Assembly (NCBI GenBank): GCA_041397725.1
Contig: JAWKVZ010000003.1
Coordinates: 397,991-461,990, forward strand
Direction of reading: 5' to 3'
DNA: 64,000 nt
Source: JAGRKR01 sp041397725
Lineage (GTDB): Bacteria > Pseudomonadota > Alphaproteobacteria > Rhizobiales > Hyphomicrobiaceae
A program made the translations under genes and the position numbers. Positions 44,414-52,819 of the stretch are shown piece by piece. The stretch's first letter is position 1. Each line of letters starts with the position of its first letter. The notes under the pieces were generated by a model. That model was not told the origin of the DNA. It did no database searches and saw only the letters and a program-made list of their open reading frames with translations.

Positions 44414-44731
44414 GTGCGTTTCCTTCCTGTGCGTCCTCGATGCGACCGGCGGAATGTCGGGATCGGCGGGCGCCGTCGCGAATGGGCTCGCGCGACGATA
44501 CACCGTCGTGCCTTCGCTCGTCATCCGTTCGTGCCGAGCCGGATGGACAGGGGCGCGCCCGAGCCGCGGGCGGCCGGGGAGACCGAGCAATGCTCTTGGC
44601 GCACTTGAAGGCCGGTGCTAGCCTCGCCGGCAACGAGACGCCGGGGCCGGGGCTCCGGGTGCGGCGGGCCAGGTTCCGTCAATGACGACCGGCGCGCGAT
44701 GATGCGCCGGCGAGTGTGGGGAGTTCTATCT
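44414..44731. other. Divergent promoter region
   Basis: Space between the divergent leuC-type gene and the isocitrate-lyase-family gene. Short frames here have no recognised content. A TTGAAG hexamer near 44605 with GCTAGCCT about 10 bases later is the nearest thing to a promoter; I see no clear operator. Confidence 0.4.
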
Positions 44732-45595
44732 ATGACGGTTGCAGCCGAGCTTCGCCGCCTGCTGGAGGCTGACACGCTGCACATCGTCCCGACGTGCTTC
44801 GATGCACTCTCGGCACGGTTGGCCCGCGAGGCAGGGTTTCCTATCGGCTTCATGAGCGGAGCGGCGGTGGCGGCCACGCGGCTCGGCATGCCCGACACCG
44901 GCCTTATCACGGCGTCCGAGATGACCGATCAACTCCGCCTAATCTGTGGGGCGGTGCCGGGCCTGCCCGTCATCGGCGATGGCGATACGGGGTACGGCAA
45001 CGCCGTCAACGTCCGTCGCACCGTCATGGACTACGCCCGCGCCGGGGCAGCCTGCATCATGATCGAGGATCAGGTGACGCCGAAGCGCTGTGGCCATTTC
45101 GAGGGAAAGCAGGTGCTCCCGCGCGAAGAGGCGCGCATGAAAATGCGGGCCGCCGTCGATGCGGCGCGCGAGTGCGGGATCCTCGTTCTGGCGCGGACCG
45201 ACGCGCGCGCCGTGCACGGCTTCGAGGCGGCCCTGGAACGCTGCCGCGACTTCGAGGAGGCGGGGGCGGACATCATTTTCCTGGAGGCGCCGGTCTCGGT
45301 CGAGGAACTCGAGACTTTCGTGCGCGCCATGCGCAAGCCGGCGATGGCCAACATCGTCGAGGGCGGCAAGACGCCAGTCATCCCCGCGGCCCAGCTCGAG
45401 GCGATGGGCGTCAGGATCGCCGTCTATCATCCGCTGCTGTTCTCGGCCATGCGGGCGATGACGGATGCGCTTGCGGCGCTTCGCACGGGCGATGCTGCCG
45501 CATCTCCGCCAATGGCGAGCTTCGACGAGCTGAAGCGTGTCGCTGGTCTCGAGGAGTATGACCGCCTGTCTCGGCTCTATGCCTGCGAGACGTAA
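44732..45595 (+). CDS. Isocitrate lyase/PEP mutase superfamily lyase
   Basis: A 287-residue ICL/PEPM-family enzyme. The Mg site IGDGDTGYGN, the flexible-loop motif TPKRCGHFEGK with the catalytic Cys of lyases (K-R-C-G-H as in 2-methylisocitrate lyase), LVLARTDARAVHGFEAALER, ADIIFLEAPVSVEE and MANIVEGGKTPVI are present. The Cys loop argues for a C-C lyase and not a phosphonate mutase. Possible reactions include cleavage of 2-methylisocitrate or 2,3-dimethylmalate to pyruvate plus an acid. ATG 44732 follows GGGGAG. It heads the rightward unit with the ABC transporter. Confidence 0.88.
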   Translation: MTVAAELRRLLEADTLHIVPTCFDALSARLAREAGFPIGFMSGAAVAATRLGMPDTGLITASEMTDQLRLICGAVPGLPVIGDGDTGYGNAVNVRRTVMDYARAGAACIMIEDQVTPKRCGHFEGKQVLPREEARMKMRAAVDAARECGILVLARTDARAVHGFEAALERCRDFEEAGADIIFLEAPVSVEELETFVRAMRKPAMANIVEGGKTPVIPAAQLEAMGVRIAVYHPLLFSAMRAMTDALAALRTGDAAASPPMASFDELKRVAGLEEYDRLSRLYACET

Positions 45596-45646
45596 GTTCC
45601 TGAACGCAACAGGGACCAATCACGAGCAAACACTTGGGAGGGACAC

Positions 45647-46630
45647 ATGAGCACCTTGGATCGAAGAGCATTCCTTGCCGTGCTTGGCGGTGCGGCGCTC
45701 GGCGCCTCGGCCACGCCGGCTGAGGCAGGCGTCAAGATCGCCATTGCGCAGTATGGCCAGTTCATGAGCGGCTTTCCCTGGCTGGTGGCGCTCAAGCAGG
45801 GCTTCATCAAGGGTGAAGGTCTCGATATCGAGGGGTTCATCTCCAGCAAGGGCGGCGGCACGTCGGTGCGCAACATCCTGGCCAGCGGCACGCCGTTCGG
45901 TGAGGTGGCGTCCGGTGCGGCCATCGCCGCCATCAAGCAGGGCGTCCCGCTGAAGGTGATCTATGCGGCCACCAACGATGCCGGCGAGATTGCCTGGATG
46001 ACGCTGCCCGGTAAGCCGATCAGCTCGATCAAGGATCTGGTCGGCAAGACCATCGGCTATACCTCGGCCAAATCGACGACCGAGATGCTGCTTCGCATGA
46101 GCCTCAGCGCGGCTGGCATCGCGCCGGACCAGGTCAAGCTGGTGGCCACCGGCGGCCTCGGCGGCGGGCTGTCGCTGCTGGCGGCGGGCGGCATCGACGC
46201 GGCGCCGATCGTCGAACCGACCATGTCCAAGGCGGGCAGCAAGTACAAGCTGGTTTTCCGCGCGGCCGACTACGTGAAGCAGCTCAACTTCGCCTTCGGT
46301 GTCACGACGGAAGTCTACGGCAAGAAGGAGCCGGAGCGGCTGCGCAAGATGGTGCTCGCGCGTCGCAAGGCGGTCGACTGGATCTACGCCAACCCATCGG
46401 CCGCAGTACCGCTGTGTGGGGAATTCCTCTCGATCGACAAGGATCTGGCCGGCAAGGTGCTGCCGAAGTTCATCGGCTGGAAGTACTGGTCGCGCGGCGA
46501 CTTCACCAAGGACGGACTCGAGAACAATGTCCGGGGCCTGCAACTCATGAAGGCCGTCGAAGGCAGCGTCGACTGGAACAAGTACGTCGACCAGAGTTTC
46601 CTGCCGGCCGATCTGCGCAGGACGCTATGA
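45647..46630 (+). CDS. NitT/TauT-family ABC transporter substrate-binding protein
   Basis: A 327-residue periplasmic binding protein with a twin-arginine-like signal (LDRRAFLAVLGGAALGAS, then PAEA). The mature part follows the SsuA/TauA/NMT1 pattern: FPWLVALKQGFIKGEGLDIE, ASGTPFGEVASGAAIAAIKQ, LVGKTIGYTSAKSTTEMLLR and GIDAAPIVEPTMSK. The ATG has an excellent GGGAGGGAC site. First gene of a four-gene operon with ATGA overlaps. The ligand is probably a small organic acid, linked to the lyases next door. Confidence 0.9.
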   Translation: MSTLDRRAFLAVLGGAALGASATPAEAGVKIAIAQYGQFMSGFPWLVALKQGFIKGEGLDIEGFISSKGGGTSVRNILASGTPFGEVASGAAIAAIKQGVPLKVIYAATNDAGEIAWMTLPGKPISSIKDLVGKTIGYTSAKSTTEMLLRMSLSAAGIAPDQVKLVATGGLGGGLSLLAAGGIDAAPIVEPTMSKAGSKYKLVFRAADYVKQLNFAFGVTTEVYGKKEPERLRKMVLARRKAVDWIYANPSAAVPLCGEFLSIDKDLAGKVLPKFIGWKYWSRGDFTKDGLENNVRGLQLMKAVEGSVDWNKYVDQSFLPADLRRTL

Positions 46631-47502
46631 CCGACGGAGCCGCTCTGCTGGGCGCGGCGGCCGTCGGCGATGGGGCTGCGAAGCCCGTCACCGGTGGCCG
46701 TGGCGCCGTCGTCGAGGTGCAGGACGTCGTGAAGCGGTTCGCACCGCTCCATGGCGGCATGGAGGTTCACGCCCTCGGGCCGGTGAGCTTCGAGTTGCGA
46801 CAGGGCGAGTTCTTCGCGCTTGTCGGTCCGTCGGGCTGCGGGAAATCGACGCTTCTCGACATCGTCGCCGGCCTAAATCGTGCGACTGAGGGGCGAGTGA
46901 GCTTCGAAGGCAAGCCCGTCAGCGGCCTGCCGCCCGATGGCGTCGGCGTCGTGCTGCAGGAGGACGCGAGCTTTCCCTGGCTGTCGGTCTGGGACAACGT
47001 GGCGTTCGGTCTGCGCCGTCAGGGGGTGGGCCGCAAGGAGCTCACGGAGCGGGTCGACGCCGTGCTGGCCTTTCTCGGCCTGCGGGACTTTGCGCGCGCC
47101 TACCCGGCGCAGCTCTCCGGCGGCATGCGCCAGCGCGTGTGCATTGGACGCACGCTCATCCTGCGCCCACGGCTGATCCTGCTCGACGAGCCATTCGGAG
47201 CGCTGGATCAGCAGACTCGGCTGCTGATGGGTGACGAGCTGCTGCGGCTGTGGCGCGACACGGGCGCCACGATCATGCTGATCACCCACTCGCTCGACGA
47301 GGCGGCGCTGCTCGCCGACCGCGTCGGCGTCATGAGCGCGCGCCCCGGCCGGCTGATCGAGCTGCTTGAGACCGGCTGGCCGCGCGAGCGCACGTCCGAG
47401 ATCGTCGCCGATCCGAATTTCGGGCGGGTCACGGCGCAACTCTGGTCGCGGCTGCGCGCCGAATCCATGCGTGCGCGCGAGCAGAGCGAGGCCGTGCGAT
47501 GA
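46627..47502 (+). CDS. TauT-type ABC transporter ATP-binding protein
   Basis: A 291-residue SsuB/TauB-like ATPase. It has Walker A GPSGCGKST, the Q-loop VLQEDASFPWLSVWDNVAFG typical of this subfamily, signature QLSGGMRQRVCIGRTL, Walker B LILLDEPFGALD and the H-loop ITHSLDEA. The first ~25 residues are a non-conserved extension. ATG 46627 overlaps the upstream stop and its own stop overlaps the next gene. Confidence 0.93.
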   Translation: MTDGAALLGAAAVGDGAAKPVTGGRGAVVEVQDVVKRFAPLHGGMEVHALGPVSFELRQGEFFALVGPSGCGKSTLLDIVAGLNRATEGRVSFEGKPVSGLPPDGVGVVLQEDASFPWLSVWDNVAFGLRRQGVGRKELTERVDAVLAFLGLRDFARAYPAQLSGGMRQRVCIGRTLILRPRLILLDEPFGALDQQTRLLMGDELLRLWRDTGATIMLITHSLDEAALLADRVGVMSARPGRLIELLETGWPRERTSEIVADPNFGRVTAQLWSRLRAESMRAREQSEAVR

Positions 47503-48248
47503 CACTGACCATGCGGCGCATCGCGGTGCTGGTGTTTGCCGTCGGCGCACTCGAGGTCGGCTGCCGGGCGGGCTGGATCGATCGCCTGACCATCGTGGCG
47601 CCGAGCGACATGGCTCTGAGGCTCGGCGAGCTCCTGGCGACGGGGAATGCCACCGACGACATCCTGTTCACGCTCAAGAACATTCTCGCGGCGATCATCT
47701 GCTCCATCGTCATCGGTTTCATCATCGGCACGCTGATCCACGGGCTGCCACGGCTGCGGACCATCATCGATCCACTTCTCACGTCCTATTATGCCGTTCC
47801 GATCTTCGTCTTCTATCCGCTGCTGATCGTCATCTTCGGCATCACGAGCGTGCCGCTGATCATCATCGGCACGATGTTCGGTGTGGTGGCGATGATCGTC
47901 AACACGCTCACAGGGCTCGACCGTGTGCCCCGTGCGCTGGAGAAAACCGGGCGGCTTCTGCGGCTCGGGCGGATGCAGCAACTGTTTCTGATCTCGTTGC
48001 CTGCGGCGGGGCCCTATTTCATCACGGGCATGAAGTTCTCGATCATCTACGCCACCATCGCGGTCATCGCCGGAGAGTTCATTCTCTCGGCGCGCGGCAT
48101 CGGCTACCGCGTGGCTTTCGCCTACAACAGTTTCGACGGGCGCACGATGTACGCGCTTCTGCTCCTGCTGCTGACGACCGTCACCATCATGGCGCTGACG
48201 CTGCATGGCTGGGAGAAGAAGCTGCACCGTCGCTGGGGGCGGGAATGA
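47499..48248 (+). CDS. TauT-type ABC transporter permease 1
   Basis: A 249-residue SsuC-like permease with about six helices. Family features are IDPLLTSYYAVPIFVFYPLL, the coupling motif region RALEKTGRLLRLGRMQQLFL then ISLPAAGPYFITGMKFSIIY and EFILSARGIGYRVAFAYN. ATG 47499 overlaps the ATPase stop. It pairs with the next permease; two different permease genes suggest a heterodimeric channel. Confidence 0.92.
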   Translation: MTLTMRRIAVLVFAVGALEVGCRAGWIDRLTIVAPSDMALRLGELLATGNATDDILFTLKNILAAIICSIVIGFIIGTLIHGLPRLRTIIDPLLTSYYAVPIFVFYPLLIVIFGITSVPLIIIGTMFGVVAMIVNTLTGLDRVPRALEKTGRLLRLGRMQQLFLISLPAAGPYFITGMKFSIIYATIAVIAGEFILSARGIGYRVAFAYNSFDGRTMYALLLLLLTTVTIMALTLHGWEKKLHRRWGRE

Positions 48249-49021
48249 GGCGCAAGCTCGTCGACTTCGTCCTGCTGGTGCTGCTCGTCGGCGCGGTCTG
48301 GCAGGGCCTGCATCATCTGGTCGGCGAGGAGGCCCTTTCGGCGCCCGGCGAGACCATCGCCTATCTCCTGCGCTATCTGCGCGATCCCAAGTTCTGGATG
48401 CATGCCGGCGCCACCAGCCTGGCACTCGGCTACGCGCTGGCCATCGCCATCGGGGGTGGACTTCTGATCGGGCTGCCGCTCGGCCTCAATCGGGCTGCGG
48501 GCGACGTGGCCGATCCCTACCTGATCGCACTCTTCTCGATCCCGAAGATCACGCTGTACCCGGTCATCCTGCTGCTGTTCGGGCTGAGCCTCTCGGGCAA
48601 GGTGGCGTTCGGCGCCATCCACGGACTGTTCCCCATCGCGCTTTTCACCATGAGCGGCGTGCGCAGCATCCCGCGGACCTACCTGAAGACAGCCAGGGCC
48701 ATGCGCCTGTCGCGCTTCGATACGATCCGCTCCGTGGCGTTCCCCGCCGCGCTGCCGGAGATCGTCACGGGCGTTCGCATCGGCACCGCCAGCACGATTC
48801 TCGGCACGCTCATCGGCGAGATGTTCGCTGCGACCGAGGGCCTCGGCTTCGTGTTGATCAAGGCCATCGAGCGCAACGAGGTGCAGATCATCATGGCGTT
48901 GACGCTGCTGCTGTTCATCGTATCGAGCACGCTCAACACGCTGCTGCTCGTCCTGGAGCACCGGCTCCATCGTCGTGCAGCCGTGGTCGGCCGCGAGGCC
49001 GGTGCGCCGGCGGCGCGTTGA
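48245..49021 (+). CDS. TauT-type ABC transporter permease 2
   Basis: A 258-residue permease homologous to the preceding one. It shows YLIALFSIPKITLYPVILLL, the coupling region TYLKTARAMRLSRFDTIRSV then AFPAALPEIVTGVRIGTAST and EMFAATEGLGFVLIKAIERN. ATG 48245 overlaps the upstream stop (ATGA). Last gene of the transporter operon. Confidence 0.92.
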   Translation: MRRKLVDFVLLVLLVGAVWQGLHHLVGEEALSAPGETIAYLLRYLRDPKFWMHAGATSLALGYALAIAIGGGLLIGLPLGLNRAAGDVADPYLIALFSIPKITLYPVILLLFGLSLSGKVAFGAIHGLFPIALFTMSGVRSIPRTYLKTARAMRLSRFDTIRSVAFPAALPEIVTGVRIGTASTILGTLIGEMFAATEGLGFVLIKAIERNEVQIIMALTLLLFIVSSTLNTLLLVLEHRLHRRAAVVGREAGAPAAR

Positions 49022-49039
49022 CCGCCGCCGGCAATCGCC

Positions 49040-49621
49040 TCAGTACCCCGTGACGTAGCGGATGGCCGGATGGTTCCATCGGGCGTGACGGTGGCAGCGG
49101 ATGGCCCGGTGGAAATGCATGCCGCGCACGCGCCAGCGATGATAATGGCACCAGTTCAGCTCCTCGGCGATGATGATCGTCGGCACGGGGATCCAACGCC
49201 AGCGCAGACCGGGACGCCAGGCGCGGTGGCGGCGAATTGTGCGCCGGGGCGGCCGCGCACGTTTGCCGGTCGGCGGCGTGACGCGGGGCACGACACGCCG
49301 TGGCGTGACCTTTCGCGGAACAACCCGGCGTGGCACGGCGCGGGGCACCGCACGGCGCGGCGTGACCTGGCGGGGGACGACCCGGCGCGGCACGGCTTGC
49401 CTCGGCACGGCGCGTCTCGGCGCAATCTGGCGCGGCGCGATTTGCCTTGGCGCGGACTGGCGTGGTGCGGCGGGTGCGGCTCGCGGTGTCGCGGTTGGTG
49501 CGGCACCGCGCCTGCCTTGTACGACCTGTGTCTGGGCTTCGACGTCGGCGAGCCGGGCCTCGAGCGCGAACGCGCCGCCAAGCAGGAGTACGCCGAGCAT
49601 CGCCGTGCGAATTCTGATCAT
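49040..49621 (-). CDS. Secreted Arg/Pro/Val tandem-repeat protein
   Basis: A 193-residue very basic protein with a signal peptide (TAMLGVLLLGGAFALEARLA). Residues ~45-125 are a tandem low-complexity tract of PRR-x-VPR-type units (for example PRRAVPRQAVPRRVVPR), with a period of about 5-8 residues. The C-terminal ~60 residues are a different domain rich in Trp, His and Arg (WRWIPVP, LNWCHYHRWRVRGMHFH). ATG 49621 has an AAGGAG site. No family is recognised; cell-envelope or nucleic-acid binding is possible. The repeat tract is likely to vary in length between strains. Confidence 0.6.
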   Translation of the reverse strand: MIRIRTAMLGVLLLGGAFALEARLADVEAQTQVVQGRRGAAPTATPRAAPAAPRQSAPRQIAPRQIAPRRAVPRQAVPRRVVPRQVTPRRAVPRAVPRRVVPRKVTPRRVVPRVTPPTGKRARPPRRTIRRHRAWRPGLRWRWIPVPTIIIAEELNWCHYHRWRVRGMHFHRAIRCHRHARWNHPAIRYVTGY

Positions 49622-50063
49622 CTGTCTTCTCCTTCTTGTCGAGCCCCACGACAGGGCGGGGCGGCCCGTGCCAGGGCCGCAGCTCGCCTGTCTCGCGTCG
49701 ACGACGCAGGCGCCGGCGAGGTGCGGCGGATCAGGCCTTCCCGTGTCGGCCTCACCGCATCGCCAGACAGGCGCGGGACTCGTCTCGAGCAACGGCTGTG
49801 GCCCACGACGTCACCCAGACGGCAGGGCCATCGGCATGTGCGTCTCGGGCAGACATGCGAGGGGCACGCCAACGATCATGTCGTGGCGCGTAGACCGAGC
49901 GCTTCACTCGAGCCCGTCGCGTCCATGTCTCTATTGAAGCGATCCGGGTGGCGCTGGCCTTGATGTCGGTCAAACCATGGCTTCAGCGGCGGTCGCGCCG
50001 GGCAATGGCGTCGGCGCAGGGAGTTTGGGGCGCGATCGCTGCTCGCGATCGCACCCCTGGGCG
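49622..50063. other. Intergenic region without supported gene
   Basis: Sequence between the repeat protein and the DUF6295 gene. Frames present in several phases lack ribosome sites and known domains. A promoter for the leftward gene at 49621 is expected here, but no clear motif is seen. Confidence 0.45.
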
Positions 50064-50369
50064 TCAAGCAGCCTCATGGAGGCCGGCAGGGGAGCGCTTG
50101 CCCCGCACTTCAGCCTCCTCGAACTCCGCGGCGGCGATCGCCCGGTCGAGCGCGGCTCTGAGCGCCTTGGCGGTCTCCAGCGTCAGCTCGACAGCCGCGC
50201 GGGCGCCGGGCTCCATCGTGGTGTTGACGAAGTCGAGCGTGATGACGTCGCCGAGCGGGGCATGACGCGCGTGGTCATAGGCGACGACGGTCTGCGTCAG
50301 GGGGAACCAGGCCTCGCCTCGCTTGGCCATGCCCTCGGCGGGTGCGATCTCGACGATCGATGTGCACAT
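50064..50369 (-). CDS. DUF6295-like small protein
   Basis: A 101-residue protein starting MCTSIVEIAPAEG, followed by WFPLTQTVVAYDHARHAPLG, ITLDFVNTTMEPGARAAVEL and a C-terminal helix, a pattern I associate with the DUF6295 family of uncharacterised proteins. ATG 50369 follows GAGGTGAC and lies 9 bp after the dienelactone hydrolase stop, so both are in one operon. Function unknown. Confidence 0.7.
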   Translation of the reverse strand: MCTSIVEIAPAEGMAKRGEAWFPLTQTVVAYDHARHAPLGDVITLDFVNTTMEPGARAAVELTLETAKALRAALDRAIAAAEFEEAEVRGKRSPAGLHEAA

Positions 50370-50378
50370 GACGTCACC

Positions 50379-51128
50379 TCACTTCGCAAGATGCTTGCCG
50401 AAGAACGCGAAGACCTTGCTCCAGCCGTCCATCGCCTGCTCGGGACGGTAGAGCGGCCGGTGCCAGTAGAAGATGCCATGACCCGCGCCGTCGTAGCGGT
50501 GGAACTCATACGACTTGCCGAGCGCCTTGAGCGCGGCCTCGTGCTGGTCGACCTGCTCGGGGCTCGGCGCCCGGTCGTCGTTGCCGAAGATCCCGAGCAA
50601 TGGGCAAGAGAGACCTTTGCTCATGTCGATCGGCGCCACCGGGGTCTTCTCGTTGAGCTCGTCCTTGCCCATGACGACGCGTCCGCCCCACAGATCGACA
50701 CAGGCGTCGACGTCCCCTTTCTGGCAGGCGTAGATGAAGGCGTGGCGGCCACCCGAGCAGGAGCCGAAAATCCCGACCTTGCCGTTGAGCTCGGGCTGCT
50801 CGCGCATCCACTTCACGGCGGCTGCGGTGTCGCCGACCATTTGCGCGTCGGGGATGCCGCCCTCGGCGCGCACCTTCGCCGCGACGTCGTCCGGGTTGCC
50901 CCCACCGGAGCGCTCGTAGAGGTTAGCGCAGATGGCGAGGTAGCCGTGATGGGCGAAGCGGCGCGTGGTCTCGATGTAGAACTCGCTCCAGCCGGGCAGG
51001 TGATGGACGAGCACGACGCCTGGGAAGGGGCCGGCACCGGCGGGCTTCGCCGTGTAGGCGGTGATCGGCGTGCCCTTGTCACCCTTGAGCGTGACGTTCT
51101 TGCACGTCATGTCTCGGTAGTAAGACAT
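50379..51128 (-). CDS. Dienelactone hydrolase family protein
   Basis: A 249-residue alpha/beta-hydrolase of the dienelactone hydrolase family. Its nucleophile motif is GSCSGG, placing Cys at the nucleophile position as in true dienelactone hydrolase; an Asp (GNDDRAPSP) and His (YDGAGHGIF) complete the triad. VVLVHHLPGWSEFYIETTRR and LAICANLYERSGGG are further family features. ATG 51128 has an AAGGAGC site. The substrate may be a dienelactone or another ester; no aromatic-degradation genes are adjacent. Confidence 0.9.
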   Translation of the reverse strand: MSYYRDMTCKNVTLKGDKGTPITAYTAKPAGAGPFPGVVLVHHLPGWSEFYIETTRRFAHHGYLAICANLYERSGGGNPDDVAAKVRAEGGIPDAQMVGDTAAAVKWMREQPELNGKVGIFGSCSGGRHAFIYACQKGDVDACVDLWGGRVVMGKDELNEKTPVAPIDMSKGLSCPLLGIFGNDDRAPSPEQVDQHEAALKALGKSYEFHRYDGAGHGIFYWHRPLYRPEQAMDGWSKVFAFFGKHLAK

Positions 51129-51502
51129 TGGTCCTTGCTCCTTGTCGCTTGTCGTTGTCCGAGCGTGTCGACGCCGCCCGCGCAGTATCCGGTGGCTCGA
51201 CCGGCGGTGATCGACTTCGATAGACCGGCAGATGCCGGCCCACGCAGTCGGCGCGTTTCCCGTCCCGGGGGTACCCGTGGCAGGTTCCGTCGATGGCACG
51301 ATCATGAGACGGTCGTCCGGGCGTATCCGTCAACACCCTTCGTCACAGCAGCGCAGAGCGCTGCGCGTCCGAGCCTGCGAAGCTCCTGGGCTGTGAGGCT
51401 GGCGGGAGGCCTGACGCCATCATGGCGCGGCGTTCTTTCCGTTGCTTGCCGAATATTGACGGCATGTGCGGAACTACACGAATCATGCTCCTGCACTCTA
51501 GA

Positions 51503-51519
51503 ATTAGAAGAATTCCAGA
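51503..51519. promoter_or_regulatory. Candidate Irr (ICE-type) box upstream of bfd-bfr
   Basis: TAGAA-GAA-TTCCA at 51505-51517 sits in a short AT-rich patch about 120 bp before the bfd start. It matches the ICE core TAGAAnnnTTCTA with one mismatch and resembles three perfect or near-perfect boxes at 52622-52698. By known rhizobial biology, Irr represses bacterioferritin genes when iron is low. The rest of the gap from 51129 shows nothing else. Confidence 0.55.
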
Positions 51520-51635
51520 TTGGGAAATATTGACGCGGATGCTTGACGCAGGGGGGGCTCGCACCACTAATGGTTCACGCAATCACTCCGCCATCCGCCA
51601 CGCGCCACGATCTGGCGCGCAGCCAGGGTTTCATC

Positions 51636-51944
51636 GTGATCGTCTGCTCATGCACCGTGCTGACCGACCGCGACCTAGAGGCCGCGCTCGTCGAGATTCT
51701 GTCTCAGCCGAACGCCCCGCTGCCGACGCCGGGTGTCGTGTTTCGACATCTCTCCAAGCAGATGCAGTGCTGCGGCTGCGCACCGCTGACGGTCTCCGTG
51801 ATCTATGATCTCGTCGACAAGCTGGAGCGGGAGGGGCGGGCCTGCCCGTGTGCATGTGCTACGGCCAAATCGCGACTGAGCCGGCTCGATCCCCGGCGAG
51901 GCAAGCTGGACCCGGTGCGGATCACGCTGGCCGCGGCCGAATAA
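51636..51944 (+). CDS. Bacterioferritin-associated ferredoxin (Bfd-like)
   Basis: A 102-residue [2Fe-2S] protein of the Bfd family, which releases iron from bacterioferritin by electron transfer. The four cluster Cys residues are visible as C4-x-C6 (VIVCSC) and C45...C48 in QCCGCAP, with an extra Cys46. The long insert between the pairs and a C-terminal CPCACA are unusual for Bfd. GTG 51636 is preferred, giving VIVCSC at the N-terminus like other Bfd proteins. It lies 61 bp upstream of bfr on the same strand. Confidence 0.82.
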   Translation: MIVCSCTVLTDRDLEAALVEILSQPNAPLPTPGVVFRHLSKQMQCCGCAPLTVSVIYDLVDKLEREGRACPCACATAKSRLSRLDPRRGKLDPVRITLAAAE

Positions 51945-52005
51945 CAGCGCGTCTTGAATGGCGCACGCCGTGCGCTCCATCCGGGCCGAGCGAAAGGAAG
52001 AGGCA

Positions 52006-52494
52006 ATGAAGGGTAAGAAGGCAGTCATCGACGTATTGAACGAGGCGCTCCGCCACGAGCTGGCGGCGGTCAATCAGTATTGGCTGCACTACCGTCTTCT
52101 GGACGACTGGGGCTTCACGCGTCTGGCCAAGAAGGAGCGCGAGGAGAGCATCGAGGAGATGCAGCACGCCGACAAGCTCGTCGCGCGCATCATCCTGCTC
52201 GAAGGCTTCCCCAACATGCAGACCCTGGCGCCGCTGCGCATCGGCCAGACCCTCAAGGAGGTTCTGGAAGCCGATCTCGCCGCCGAATACGAAGCCCAGA
52301 AGCTCTACAAGTCCGCCCGCGAGGTCTGCCGCAAGGCCGAGGACTACGTTTCCATGGCGCTGTTCGAGGAGCTCCTGGAGGACGAGGAGGGGCATATCGA
52401 TTTCATCGAGACCCAACTCGATCTGCTGTCCAAGATCGGCGAGCAGAACTACGGCCAGCTTCAGGCCGCGCCCGCCGATACTGCCGAGGGCTGA
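52006..52494 (+). CDS. bfr: Bacterioferritin
   Basis: A 162-residue haem-containing bacterioferritin. All ferroxidase ligands are present: E18, E51, H54, E94, E127 and H130. The haem-axial Met52 is also conserved (EEMQHAD). Length and sequence are normal for the family, so it should form a 24-subunit iron store. ATG 52006 follows AAAGGAAG. Its neighbours are the Bfd-type ferredoxin upstream and a ferric-iron binding protein downstream, all with candidate Irr boxes. Confidence 0.96.
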   Translation: MKGKKAVIDVLNEALRHELAAVNQYWLHYRLLDDWGFTRLAKKEREESIEEMQHADKLVARIILLEGFPNMQTLAPLRIGQTLKEVLEADLAAEYEAQKLYKSAREVCRKAEDYVSMALFEELLEDEEGHIDFIETQLDLLSKIGEQNYGQLQAAPADTAEG

Positions 52495-52621
52495 TCGCGT
52501 CGGTTGCCGGAGAGGGCGCAGCAACGCCTTCTCCGCGCAGCGATATTGTTGTGTCCCAACCGGAGTCGCGCTTCTTTGTCATGCATTTCGCCAGGCATCT
52601 CTGGCGTTCTGAATTTGAGAA

Positions 52622-52698
52622 TTAGAATTATTCTATTTGTAGATTGACGAGTCGACCGATTAGAGCTCTTCTAATCTTGAAATAGAAGAATTCTATTT
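52622..52698. promoter_or_regulatory. Three tandem Irr/ICE-type boxes before the ferric-iron binding protein
   Basis: Box 1 (52622-52636) reads TTAGAA-TTA-TTCTAT. Box 2 (52658-52676) is a perfect seven-base inverted repeat GATTAGA-GCTCT-TCTAATC. Box 3 (52680-52698) is a perfect inverted repeat AAATAGAA-GAA-TTCTATTT. All fit the core TAGAAnnnTTCTA, box 2 with one mismatch. They lie 120-200 bp upstream of the binding-protein start in an AT-rich island. Iron-dependent control by Irr is inferred. Confidence 0.65.
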
Positions 52699-52819
52699 CG
52701 GGACAATTTGTCCATCAACAGTATTTGCATTTGACGGGGCGAGCTTTTTTCGGTCATTTTCGTTGCGGCGGCGAGCCCACTCGCCGATCTGGAATTTGAG
52801 AAGTTCGGGAGACGCAGGC

